Shown here piece after piece: positions 1 to 5,989 of a stretch of 24,330 nucleotides of DNA (positions within the stretch are counted from its first letter, which is position 1; each line of letters begins with the position of its first letter). A model generated the notes under the pieces. It was not told the origin of the DNA, did not search any database, and saw only the letters and a list, made by a program, of their open reading frames with translations. The stretch spans positions 1-24,330 of the forward strand of contig JBQTIQ010000072.1 in NCBI GenBank assembly GCA_052387955.1, in the 5' to 3' direction. The position numbers and the translations under genes were made by a program. The DNA is from JBQTIQ01 sp052387955 (GTDB taxonomy: Bacteria > Actinomycetota > Acidimicrobiia > Acidimicrobiales > JACDCH01).

Positions 1-83
1 CCGTCACCATGGTCGAGGATCTGCAGGAGAACGGCGTCGTCGCCAGCGTGGTGCGGGTCGACATCGATGACCTCAACCCATGA
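1..83 (+). CDS. C-terminal tail of an unidentified protein, cut by the window edge
   Basis: The frame starting at base 3 is open for 26 codons and stops at TGA 81-83. It ends in a mixed acidic/hydrophobic tail (ending RVDIDDLNP). The stop overlaps the ATG at 80 of the next reading frame as ATGA. The fragment is too short to assign to a family. It could be the end of a real upstream gene or chance open frame at the broken edge of the mobile element that follows. Confidence 0.25.
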   Translation, partial: VTMVEDLQENGVVASVVRVDIDDLNP

Positions 84-1411
84 TCCCCACAAAACCCTGC
101 CGGCGAATGGGCGGACAGCGCTGCCGCCTGATGTGCAGACAGCTCGGCCGCCAACAGGGGGCAAGGTCAGCCGGAGTCGACGGGATCGCACCGCGATCTG
201 TCGTCTTCGGGGCAGCGGAACTACTCGCTGGGCTAAGAGAGGATCTCAAGGCCCGACGGTTCGAACCGCTACCGGTGCGGGAGCAGATGATCCCCAAGTC
301 CGGCGGCAAGCTCCGTCGGCTGGGCATCCCGACCGTGCGTGACCGGGTCGTGCAAGCGGCCCTGAAGTTGGTGTTGGAGCCGATCTTCGAGGCGGACTTC
401 CGCCCGTGCTCGCACGGGTTCCGTCCCGGACGCCTAGCCCAGGACGCCATCGCCGAGATCCGTCACCTGACCAGCGTCCGCTATGAGTGGGTGCTCGAGG
501 GCGACATCAAGGCGTGCTTCGACGAGATCGACCACACGGCCCTCATGGACCGTGTGCGACGTCGTGTCGGGGACAAGCGTGTCCTGGCCTTGGTGAAGGC
601 GTTCCTGAAAGCTGGTGTCCTCTCCGAGGACGGCATCCGCCGGGACACCGACACCGGCACTCCCCAAGGGGGCATCTTGTCGCCGCTGCTGGCCAACATC
701 GCCCTGTCGGTCCTCGACGATCACTTCGCCGAGGCGTGGCAGAACGAGATGGCCACACCCATCGAGCGGAAGCAACGCCGAAGCCGGAGACTGCCCAACT
801 ACCGGTTGATCCGGTACGCGGACGACTTCGTCGTGGTCATCCACGGCGACCAGGCCGACGCCGAGCGACTGCGCGAAGAGGTGGCAGCCGTCCTGGCCCC
901 CGCAGGCCTGCGCCTGTCGGAGACCAAGACGACCATCGTCCACATCGACGAGGGCTTCGACTTCCTCGGCTGGCGCATCCAGCGCCACCGCAAACGAGGC
1001 ACGGCCAAGCACTTCGTCTACACCTACCCGGCCAAGACCTCCCTCGTGAAGGTCATGGCCACGGTGAAGACCCTGTGCCGCCAAGGGCGACACGAACCGC
1101 TGTCCGAACTGCTACGCCGGCTCAACCCGGTGCTGCGGGGCTGGACCAACTACTTCCGGCACGGAGTGTCCAAGGCCACCTTCGGCTACCCGCGCGCCTA
1201 CACCTGGTCGCGGGTCGTCAACTGGCTGCGCCGCAAACATCCCCGCGCCAACTGGAAGTGGCTCCGACGCCGCTACCTCCCCAGGTGGTGGCCGACCGAG
1301 GGCGACATGTCGATGTTCGACCCCGGGGCAGTGGACATCACCTATGCCCGCTACCGCGGCCAGATCATCGACACCACGCCATGGCCGACGATCACGACAT
1401 CGCTCGCATGA
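80..1411 (+). CDS. ltrA: Group II intron reverse transcriptase/maturase, N-terminally truncated
   Basis: This LtrA-type protein reverse transcribes the intron RNA and helps it fold. The frame gives 443 residues. GARSAGVDG (27-35) marks the start of recognisable RT similarity. TPQGG (194-198) and the catalytic YADD (246-249) are intact, and the thumb/maturase region around 348-410 contains LRGWTNYFRHG. No HNH endonuclease domain follows. Family members usually have about 40-60 more residues before GARSAGVDG, so the first 26 residues here look non-homologous. One base more in the G-run at 157-161 would put a different frame (AANRG) in register with the conserved start, so a frameshift as well as a truncation is possible. 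The ATG at 80 is simply the first start in frame. Activity is unlikely without the intron's 5' half. Confidence 0.85.
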   Translation: MIPTKPCRRMGGQRCRLMCRQLGRQQGARSAGVDGIAPRSVVFGAAELLAGLREDLKARRFEPLPVREQMIPKSGGKLRRLGIPTVRDRVVQAALKLVLEPIFEADFRPCSHGFRPGRLAQDAIAEIRHLTSVRYEWVLEGDIKACFDEIDHTALMDRVRRRVGDKRVLALVKAFLKAGVLSEDGIRRDTDTGTPQGGILSPLLANIALSVLDDHFAEAWQNEMATPIERKQRRSRRLPNYRLIRYADDFVVVIHGDQADAERLREEVAAVLAPAGLRLSETKTTIVHIDEGFDFLGWRIQRHRKRGTAKHFVYTYPAKTSLVKVMATVKTLCRQGRHEPLSELLRRLNPVLRGWTNYFRHGVSKATFGYPRAYTWSRVVNWLRRKHPRANWKWLRRRYLPRWWPTEGDMSMFDPGAVDITYARYRGQIIDTTPWPTITTSLA

Positions 1412-1425
1412 CACGAGCCTGTGGA

Positions 1426-1459
1426 GAGCCGGATGCGGTGGAAGCCGCACCTCCGGTTC
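1426..1459 (+). ncRNA. Group II intron domain V (catalytic hairpin)
   Basis: The 34-nt segment begins GAGCCGGATGCGGTG, turns through a GGAA-type tetraloop and returns as GCCGCACCTCCGGTTC. This is the usual domain V layout: a lower stem (GAGCCGG with CCGGTTC), a small bulge and an upper stem (TGCGG with CCGCA). The AGC catalytic triad lies at 1427-1429. It begins 14 nt after the maturase stop codon, the normal position. This is the most conserved part of group II introns, and I see no disabling change. Confidence 0.88.
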
Positions 1460-1462
1460 GGC

Positions 1463-1519
1463 GAGCGGGCCGAGGAAACGGACCAGCCGAAAGGCCGGCA
1501 CCGCGCCTCGGCCCGACTC
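1463..1519 (+). ncRNA. Group II intron domain VI with branch-point adenine
   Basis: The 5' side GAG-CGGGCCGAGG (1463-1475) pairs with CCTCGGCCCG-A-CTC on the 3' side, leaving A1516 as a single bulged base between two paired blocks. A1516 is 7 nt from the intron end at 1522, the expected distance for the branch point. A 3-nt linker (1460-1462) separates it from domain V. The inner part carries a second small hairpin around 1489-1501. Confidence 0.82.
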
Positions 1520-1522
1520 AAC

Positions 1523-1729
1523 CACACCTACGCCGCGTTTTGCATCGCCTCCACCGCCGACCCCTACGCCGTGATGAAGCGCATGGGGCACTCGACGATC
1601 ACCGTCACCTACGACACGTACGGCCACCTGTTCCCGGCGCGTGACGCGGACATCACGAAGGCCCTCGAGGAGCTCGGCCACGGAGCGCGCGCACGGCGGG
1701 GGACGGCGATCGAAGTCGGGTCCGCACCC
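1523..1729 (+). pseudogene. Tyrosine recombinase (integrase), C-terminal exon only
   Basis: From base 1523 the frame reads HTYAAF, then MGHST (from 1583) and TYDTYGHLFP (from 1607). This is the end of a phage-type tyrosine recombinase with the last catalytic histidine region and the nucleophilic tyrosine in the TYG of 1616-1624. The part carrying the HxLR box and the first catalytic arginine would be upstream and is not in the window. The intron sits exactly inside the conserved LR/HTYA box. Recognisable similarity fades near 1700, and the frame then runs open through the repeats and tRNA-Arg, so the original stop is unclear. The gene points at the tRNA 3' end, the normal arrangement for a tRNA-targeting integrase. 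It cannot make an active enzyme as it stands. Confidence 0.8.
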
Positions 1730-1770
1730 TTTGGGCGACTCCCTTTGGGCGACTCATCTTTGGGCGACTC
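1730..1770 (+). repeat. Three direct copies of TTTGGGCGACTC
   Basis: Identical 12-mers lie at 1730-1741, 1744-1755 and 1759-1770, at steps of 14 and 15 bp. They fall between the integrase end and tRNA-Arg, where integrase or excisionase arm sites often lie. That role is inference. No gene is visible over them. Confidence 0.85.
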
Positions 1771-1792
1771 CGGATGGCCAACGGATGGCCAA
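1771..1792 (+). repeat. Tandem 11-bp repeat CGGATGGCCAA
   Basis: Two perfect adjacent copies, 1771-1781 and 1782-1792, directly follow the triple 12-mer. Together they form a short repeat-dense block next to the presumed attachment region. Confidence 0.8.
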
Positions 1793-1851
1793 TGTCGGTT
1801 CCTGCAAGCCTCAGAAGCGGTCGGTCAGCGACGTGACCTGGACTTCTTCAG

Positions 1852-1925
1852 CGCGCTCGGAGGGACTCGAACCCCCAACCTTCTGATCCGTAGTCAGATG
1901 CTCTCTCCAATTGAGCTACGAGCGC
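1852..1925 (-). tRNA. tRNA-Arg (anticodon ACG)
   Basis: Read on the minus strand, the acceptor GCGCTCG pairs with CGAGCGC. TA is followed by a GCTC/GAGC D-stem. The anticodon stem TCTGA/TCAGA encloses loop CTACGGA, giving anticodon ACG. The T-arm GGGGG-TTCGAGT-CCCTC is complete. Discriminator base G; CCA is not encoded. The 3' end faces the integrase remnant, so this gene is the likely attachment site of the element that lay to its left. Confidence 0.95.
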
Positions 1926-2003
1926 CGAGACGAGGGACGGTAGCCGACCGCTCCGGGGGGAGAAAGTACGCCGGCCGGCGGCCCACAGGCCTCGGGATTG
2001 GGC

Positions 2004-2639
2004 TCAGGCGGCCCAGCGGCAGCCCCAGGGGCTCCAGCCGCCGGCTTCGTCGAAGACGGCCTTGGCCACGATGGTGTTCACGTAGGGATCGAAGATCTGG
2101 TCCCACGTGAAGCCGAGGGCTTCGACCAGGCCCTGATGGATGGTGCCGATCTGGAACAGGCCGTAGTAGCGGCCGTTGCCGCCGACGGCTTCGGGGTTCA
2201 TGGTCGACTCACAGCTGGCCACGCCCAGCGCCGAGGGGGCCAGCTCGCCCCAGACCGCGGCGATGACCGCTTCGATGGGGACCGGAGCTGGCGGGATGCT
2301 GACGGCAACGGGCTCGACGGCGGCAGCAGCTTGGACGACGCCGGTCGGCGCCGCGGGCACGGCTGCGGGCGCCGGCGCCGGGACCGCGGGGGCAGCCGCG
2401 GCTGCGGCCGCGGCCCCATCGACGGTCGGGGCGGCCTGGGCGATGGGCGAATGTCCGGCGGCGAGGACGAGCAGGCCGAACGCGGCCACCAGTCCCCGAC
2501 GGCGCCACTGGAGCGTTCCAGCGGCCCGGCCTCGACCTCGGTAGGTGTCGAGAGCCAGTTGGAGGGAACGGGCCAAGTGTCGGCCACGCTCACTCAACGG
2601 GTGGCTCCTTCGCCCCCTCGTCTCGGTCGATTCGAACAT
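2004..2639 (-). CDS. Secreted lytic transglycosylase-like (SLT/Rpf-type) protein
   Basis: A 211-residue exported protein likely to cut peptidoglycan glycan strands. A basic N-terminal region (about 1-48) precedes a hydrophobic signal segment (50-64, LVAAFGLLVLAAG) that ends before AQAA. A long Ala/Pro linker spans about 70-120, and a compact lysozyme-fold domain covers 121-211. SCESTMNPEAV (142-152) supplies the likely catalytic Glu144, and GRYYGLFQIG (156-165) is the typical following motif. Cys143 and Cys207 could form a disulfide. The start is well supported: GGAAGGAAA lies just upstream of ATG 2639. The pre-signal region is unusually long for a Sec signal peptide. I cannot separate an SLT transglycosylase from a resuscitation-promoting-factor-like enzyme by eye. 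Confidence 0.82.
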   Translation of the reverse strand: MFESTETRGRRSHPLSERGRHLARSLQLALDTYRGRGRAAGTLQWRRRGLVAAFGLLVLAAGHSPIAQAAPTVDGAAAAAAAAPAVPAPAPAAVPAAPTGVVQAAAAVEPVAVSIPPAPVPIEAVIAAVWGELAPSALGVASCESTMNPEAVGGNGRYYGLFQIGTIHQGLVEALGFTWDQIFDPYVNTIVAKAVFDEAGGWSPWGCRWAA

Positions 2640-2827
2640 GTGGGATTTCCTTCCTGTGCCCTGCGCCCGGACGCGGAACGACCGGAGGCGGAGCGATCAG
2701 GGACCCGGCCAGGCGCGCGGCAACACGCACGAAGGACGCAGGGAGGTCACCACGGCCCAGAGCGTTGAAGTGCTTTGCGATGTGCCGGCGTCGTCAGCGT
2801 TTGCTCGCTCGCCGCCGGCTGCACAAC

Positions 2828-2861
2828 GCGCCGGCAACATCCGTCAGGACGTCGCCGGCGC
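2828..2861 (-). promoter_or_regulatory. Long imperfect hairpin upstream of the transglycosylase
   Basis: GCGCCGGC (2828-2835) and GCCGGCGC (2854-2861) are perfect inverted arms. Between them AC/GT and TCC/GGA continue the pairing around a GTCA loop, interrupted only by two A-C mismatches, for about 13 bp in all. It lies 189-222 nt upstream of ATG 2639, so it could be in a long 5' leader or an operator. It does not match the c-di-AMP (ydaO) riboswitch that precedes many actinobacterial cell-wall hydrolases. Confidence 0.45.
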
Positions 2862-3048
2862 CTTCCCAGGCACGGATCCGTATGGGTGGTCTGTGCGCAA
2901 CATGTTTGTCATGGTCGTAAAGAGAATGCAACAACGCTGACGGTGACACCGGTCACAGGCGCTGAACCCCACGGCGCCGACCTCGGCTCAGGTGCAGGTC
3001 GGCCGGCCTTTCCAGCCCTGGGTACGAGAACGGCAGAGCTGATGCTTG

Positions 3049-3185
3049 CCTCTCGAAACCTCGGTTGCGCTCTCTGGGCGAGCGAGCGTCAGCGAGCCAG
3101 ACAGCGATGGGGCGCGAGCGATAGCCAGCGGGGGCGCAGCCCCCGGGACAGCGCCGGAGCGGGTGCGATGGCTTTCGAACCCTCG
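3049..3185 (-). repeat. Two decayed tRNA T-arm-like copies in about 120-bp tandem units
   Basis: On the minus strand, 3049-3064 reads GAGGTTTCGAGAGG and 3169-3185 reads GAGGGTTCGAAAGCC. Both resemble the genuine tRNA-Ser T-arm at 3285-3301. Spacing between successive copies is about 116-121 bp, and a REP-like element lies between each pair. This looks like tandem duplication of tRNA-Ser 3' end plus repeat, followed by decay. Confidence 0.5.
3076..3145 (+). repeat. REP-like element, copy A
   Basis: GGGCGAGCGAGCGTCAGCGA, then GGGGCGCGAGCG, then the hairpin CGGGGGC-GCA-GCCCCCG (3129-3145, 7-bp stem). The same order recurs at 3202-3269 and 10211-10289, and shorter forms occur at 14027-14082 and 18438-18468. 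It lies downstream of tRNA-Ser. Confidence 0.7.
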
Positions 3186-3201
3186 TTGGCCGCACCGCAC
3201 C

Positions 3202-3269
3202 GACCGAGCGAGCGCCAGCAAGCCGGGCGGGGACGGGGCGCGAGCGGAACGAGCGGGGGCGCAGCCCCG
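3202..3269 (+). repeat. REP-like element, copy B
   Basis: GACCGAGCGAGCGCCAGCAA, then GGGGCGCGAGCG, then GGGGGC-GCA-GCCCC (3255-3268). It ends 8 nt before the tRNA-Ser 3' end, so its hairpin could terminate or bound the tRNA transcript. Confidence 0.7.
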
Positions 3270-3276
3270 GGGATGG

Positions 3277-3366
3277 CGGAGAGGGTGGGATTTGAACCCA
3301 CGGACGGGTTAACCCCGTCACCTCATTAGCAGTGAGGCCCGATCGACCAGACTCTGGCACCTCTCC
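3277..3366 (-). tRNA. tRNA-Ser (anticodon GCU)
   Basis: On the minus strand the acceptor GGAGAGG pairs with CCTCTCC. The anticodon stem CCTCA/TGAGG encloses CTGCTAA, giving anticodon GCT. A long variable arm (GACGGG-GTTAA-CCCGTC) is typical of tRNA-Ser. The T-arm is GTGGG-TTCAAAT-CCCAC. Discriminator base G; CCA is not encoded. Confidence 0.95.
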
Positions 3367-3609
3367 CGGCAGCACGATAACCGCACCGTGGCCAGCCCGC
3401 CGAACCCACCTTGACCTGGCCTTTCTCTCTGGATGAGGTGGCCACGAGATCGGCCTGCCCAGTCGGGAGACCTCGTGAGGGCCCGATTGCCACCGGGCGT
3501 CGTCCACGACGGCCGGGGCCCGTCGGCTCATCGTCCCGTCGTTCCCAGGGCGGCCGCCGCAGACGAGCGTTGCCAGGGCCGGCCCGGTGCCGCTGGCTGC
3601 GCCGAAACG

Positions 3610-4050
3610 TCAGTCGCGGCGGATGATCGAGATACGGCCGTTCACTTCGAGGACCGCGTACTCGATGTGGGCGAGGTCCGAGACGCCGTTCTGACGGGCG
3701 GCCTCGAGCACCTCTTCCAGGGGCATGCGTTCGAGTTTCAGGGCCGACTCGACCGGGTGGCCGCGCTCCACGAGGACGATCGGCATGCCCTCGATGAGGC
3801 GACGCCCCCGCTCCGACCGCCAGGACAGCCACGTCAATGCGGTGATCCAGAACCCGAAGGTAGCCACGGCCAGGGTGGAGCCGGTGAGCGAGTAGTCCTC
3901 CTGGGTGATGCCCTGTTGCACGATGTCGCCCAGCGTCACCAGCAGCAGCATCTCGAACGGGGACATGTCGCCCAGGCTGCGCTTGCGCAGGCCGCGCGTG
4001 AGGGCGAAGAGCACCAGGAACGTGATGCTGGCCCGAGCCACGATCTCCAT
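3610..4050 (-). CDS. DUF421/YetF-family membrane protein
   Basis: This 146-residue protein has hydrophobic segments at about 4-18, 31-45 and 60-77, then a cytosolic domain of about 70 residues with the family pattern GMPIVLVERGHP, LEEVLEAARQNGVSDLAHI and YAVLEVNGRISII. That matches DUF421 proteins, whose role is poorly known; Bacillus relatives occur in sporulation and stress contexts. It is the last gene of a probable three-gene operon: the preceding gene ends 14 nt upstream, and a CsbD-like stress protein leads the set. No strong ribosome binding site precedes ATG 4050, which fits coupling to the upstream gene. The family call is firm; the function is unknown. Confidence 0.85.
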   Translation of the reverse strand: MEIVARASITFLVLFALTRGLRKRSLGDMSPFEMLLLVTLGDIVQQGITQEDYSLTGSTLAVATFGFWITALTWLSWRSERGRRLIEGMPIVLVERGHPVESALKLERMPLEEVLEAARQNGVSDLAHIEYAVLEVNGRISIIRRD

Positions 4051-4064
4051 CGTTCAGTGCCCCA

Positions 4065-4667
4065 TCAGGGCATGACCCGGGTGTGGAACGTCACGGCCAC
4101 GAGTTCGGAGCCCGCGTCGTCGAGCAGCGCGACCCTCCCCGACCGTCCGTTCTGGGCCGCCGGTTCGATCCGAGCGTCGTAGGAGATCGCCAGCACTTCC
4201 CCGCTCGAAGGAGGATCGAACGTCCAGATCGTCTGCTCGGCGTCGGCGGTCTCCTCGGCGGGGCTGGGATCGAGGCCGTTCTCGTCCCACAGGGCCAAGT
4301 ACTTCGAATCGACCGCGACCGTGACCGGCCCGTCGAATCCCCCGCCACGGGTGACCGTGACGTCCAACGGGGTGGCAAGGGCCGGGCGGGAGACCGTCCC
4401 ATAGCGCACGTCGAGCTCGTAGCCCCCGCCCGCACCCCGGGCGTGGCCGGTCTGGACGCCGTAGAGCGCGGTGGCACCGACGCCATCGAGCACGGCGCCG
4501 CCGATGAGCGCGCTGAGCACGACCGTGGTGGCGAAGTACGCCGCCGCCCGCCGCCGCAGGACCGCCCGCGAGCCGCCGTCCTCGAGGTTGACGCACCCTT
4601 CGAGTGTCGACGTCGACGAGGCCACGGCCGAGTTCGGTGCGACCGTGCCCTGGCCGACGTCGGTCAT
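4065..4667 (-). CDS. Single-pass membrane protein of unknown function
   Basis: This 200-residue protein has a cytosolic N-terminus of about 40 residues ending in RRR, one membrane segment at about 42-60 (AAYFATTVVLSALIGGAVL), and an outside domain of about 130 residues. The domain is rich in beta-type patterns (YELDVRYGTVSRPALATPLDVTV, GFDGPVTVAVDS) and resembles immunoglobulin-like folds in composition only. I do not recognise a family. Its ATG follows directly on the TAG stop of the CsbD-like gene (TAGATG), and DUF421 follows 14 nt after its own stop, so the three genes are probably co-transcribed. A partnership with the DUF421 protein at the membrane is inference. Confidence 0.7.
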   Translation of the reverse strand: MTDVGQGTVAPNSAVASSTSTLEGCVNLEDGGSRAVLRRRAAAYFATTVVLSALIGGAVLDGVGATALYGVQTGHARGAGGGYELDVRYGTVSRPALATPLDVTVTRGGGFDGPVTVAVDSKYLALWDENGLDPSPAEETADAEQTIWTFDPPSSGEVLAISYDARIEPAAQNGRSGRVALLDDAGSELVAVTFHTRVMP

Positions 4668-4901
4668 CTACTGGTGGCTGCGCTGCTCGGCTTCGTGGGC
4701 GGCAGCCTCGGCGCGAGCGGCGTCGGCCTTGCCTTCGTGCTCGGCGACCTCGCGCTCGGCGTCAGCCTTGCGCTGTTGTGCCCGGCCCTCCCGAGCCTTG
4801 TCCTGGTCGCCGGTCACCTCGCCCAGGACTTCCTTGGCCTTGCCCTTGACGTCCTCGACGACGCCCTTGACGCCCGCTTCGGGGCCGGTGTCCTTGCTCA
4901 T
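4668..4901 (-). CDS. CsbD-like stress protein
   Basis: A 77-residue, highly charged, helix-prone protein. GVKGVVEDVKGKAKEVLGEVTGDQDKA, at residues 10-36, is the CsbD family pattern (DKVKGKVKEAVGKVTGDEK-like). The second half is an Ala/Glu/Arg-rich helical tail. CsbD is a general-stress protein under SigB in Bacillus; its molecular role is unknown. The start is clear: GGAGGATGACTTC precedes ATG 4901. It leads an operon with the membrane protein and DUF421 genes, and a SigB/SigF-like promoter pattern lies at 4935-4960. Confidence 0.85.
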   Translation of the reverse strand: MSKDTGPEAGVKGVVEDVKGKAKEVLGEVTGDQDKAREGRAQQRKADAEREVAEHEGKADAARAEAAAHEAEQRSHQ

Positions 4902-4934
4902 GAAGTCATCCTCCGGTCTTGTGGCCCCCGACGA

Positions 4935-4960
4935 CTACCCCTCCGGCGGCGGCGACGAAC
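4935..4960 (-). promoter_or_regulatory. Possible SigB/SigF-type stress promoter for the CsbD operon
   Basis: On the minus strand GTTC (4957-4960) is followed after 16 nt by GGGTAG (4935-4940). This resembles the GTTT / GGGTAT pattern of Bacillus SigB and actinobacterial SigF/SigB promoters. It sits 34 nt upstream of the CsbD start. One mismatch in each box keeps this tentative. Confidence 0.4.
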
Positions 4961-5017
4961 CTCTGCCGGCGATCGCGGCGACACGTCACGGTTGATGCCC
5001 GGAGGACAGTCGGTCGG

Positions 5018-5989
5018 TCACAGCAGTGGTCGGACCGTCGCCGCCCAGTGGGCCAGGAAACCACGCTGGTCGGGCCCGACCTGGTGGACGTAGACGCGGC
5101 CGAACCCGGCCGCATCGAAACGCTGGACGGCACGGACGACGGGCTCGGGGTCGGGGCCACAGATCACGGTGGCGGCGACGTCGTCGGCCGATAGCAGAGC
5201 GGACGTGTCCTCGAACTGGGTGGGACGGGACAGCTCGGACAGCAGCGAGGACGGCAGCGCCCCGTTGGGCCACCACCGCTGCGCCGTCTCCCGGGCCTCG
5301 GCGACGGACTCGGCCCAGCAGACGTGCAGCTGGGCCATCCGGGGCTTGCCCATACCGCCGGCACTCTCGAAGGCGGACACCAGGCTGGCATCGGGAGCGA
5401 GGCCGATCATCCCATCGGCGGCGCGGCCGGCGAGCTTGGCGCTCCGAGGGCCGGAGGCGGCGATCCATATCGGCGGTGGCGTGACCGGCCGGGAGTACAG
5501 ACGGGCGTGCTCGACGGTGAAGAAGGTGCCCTCGGCGCTGACCTCTTCGCCGTCGAAGAGCCTGCGGATGATGTCGACCGCTTCGCCCAGCATCCGCCGT
5601 CGTACCCCGGGCCGGGGCCAGGGGCCGCCGACCACGTGCTCGTTCAGTCGTTCGCCGCTGCCCAGGCCCAGTGCGAAGCGCTCATCGAGCAGCACGGCGG
5701 CGGTGGCGGCGGCGTGGGCGACCACCACCGGGTGCATCCGGCCGACCGGCGCGGTGACCCCGGTGGCGACGTGGAGACCTTCGGTCGCCTGGGCGATGGC
5801 GCCGAGTACGCCCCATACGAACGGCGAGTGGCCCTGGAGGGAGACCCACGGGTGGAAGTGGTCCGAGATCATGGCGAAGCCGAAGCCGTGGTCCTCGGCC
5901 GCCTGCGCCTGTTCGACCAACGCCCGGGGACCGTGCTCCTCGCTCGACAGCCAGTAGCCGATCTCGATCGCTGGTTCAGCGGTCGACAC
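5018..5989 (-). CDS. LLM-class F420-dependent oxidoreductase
   Basis: This 323-residue enzyme has the luciferase-like TIM-barrel fold, which usually uses cofactor F420 in actinobacteria. Typical signatures are EIGYWLSSEEHGP near the start, HGFGFAMISDHFHPW (34-48), ATGVTAPVGRMHPVVVA (75-91), RFALGLGSGERLNEHVVG (104-121), LFDGEEVSAEGTFF (143-156) and PPPIWIAASGP (171-181). Length and motifs resemble the TIGR03557 (G6PDH-like) F420 family; the substrate cannot be read. The start is GTG 5989 with a G-rich ribosome site (GGGGGGACC). It overlaps the end of the upstream rhodanese-CBS gene by 14 nt, so the two are translationally linked. Confidence 0.9.
   Translation of the reverse strand: MSTAEPAIEIGYWLSSEEHGPRALVEQAQAAEDHGFGFAMISDHFHPWVSLQGHSPFVWGVLGAIAQATEGLHVATGVTAPVGRMHPVVVAHAAATAAVLLDERFALGLGSGERLNEHVVGGPWPRPGVRRRMLGEAVDIIRRLFDGEEVSAEGTFFTVEHARLYSRPVTPPPIWIAASGPRSAKLAGRAADGMIGLAPDASLVSAFESAGGMGKPRMAQLHVCWAESVAEARETAQRWWPNGALPSSLLSELSRPTQFEDTSALLSADDVAATVICGPDPEPVVRAVQRFDAAGFGRVYVHQVGPDQRGFLAHWAATVRPLL

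Larger units (their letters stand above)
80..1522 (+). mobile_element. Group II intron, 5'-truncated, inserted in a tyrosine recombinase gene
   Basis: The 3' half of a bacterial group II intron is readable: a maturase frame, then a 34-nt domain V (1426-1459), a 3-nt linker, domain VI (1463-1519) with a bulged adenine at 1516, and a 3' end in AAC at 1522. The next base begins a recombinase exon coding HTYAAF, so the 3' splice site is placed with some confidence. Domains I-III normally occupy several hundred nt before the maturase frame. Only 79 nt lie before it here, and the maturase lacks its N-terminal region, so the 5' part is missing. The left boundary (about 80-150) is approximate. Confidence 0.8.
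2640..3276. other. Intergenic region upstream of the transglycosylase and downstream of tRNA-Ser
   Basis: I see no convincing protein gene in these 637 bases. The right half (3049-3269) holds two REP-like elements and two T-arm-like fragments. The left half holds a long imperfect hairpin (2828-2861) and presumably the transglycosylase promoter. Open frames here run through repeats and tRNA sequence and show no protein-like composition. Confidence 0.6.

Noticed and set aside
51..55. GTGCG as a group II intron 5' end
   Set aside because: The motif is right, but only about 25 nt would separate it from the maturase frame, leaving no room for domains I-III.
1641..1886. Small protein ending SEGLEPPTF next to tRNA-Arg
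   Set aside because: That ending comes from reading through the tRNA 3' end and is a common annotation artefact.
2640..2960. c-di-AMP (ydaO) riboswitch upstream of the transglycosylase
   Set aside because: I looked for the GGGGTGAATC-type core and the paired pseudo-symmetric motifs on the minus strand and did not find them.
2953..3531. Protein frames across tRNA-Ser and the repeats
   Set aside because: They translate a tRNA gene and REP-like elements; peptides such as GFESHRT and GSNPTLS are the usual product of reading through a tRNA T-arm.
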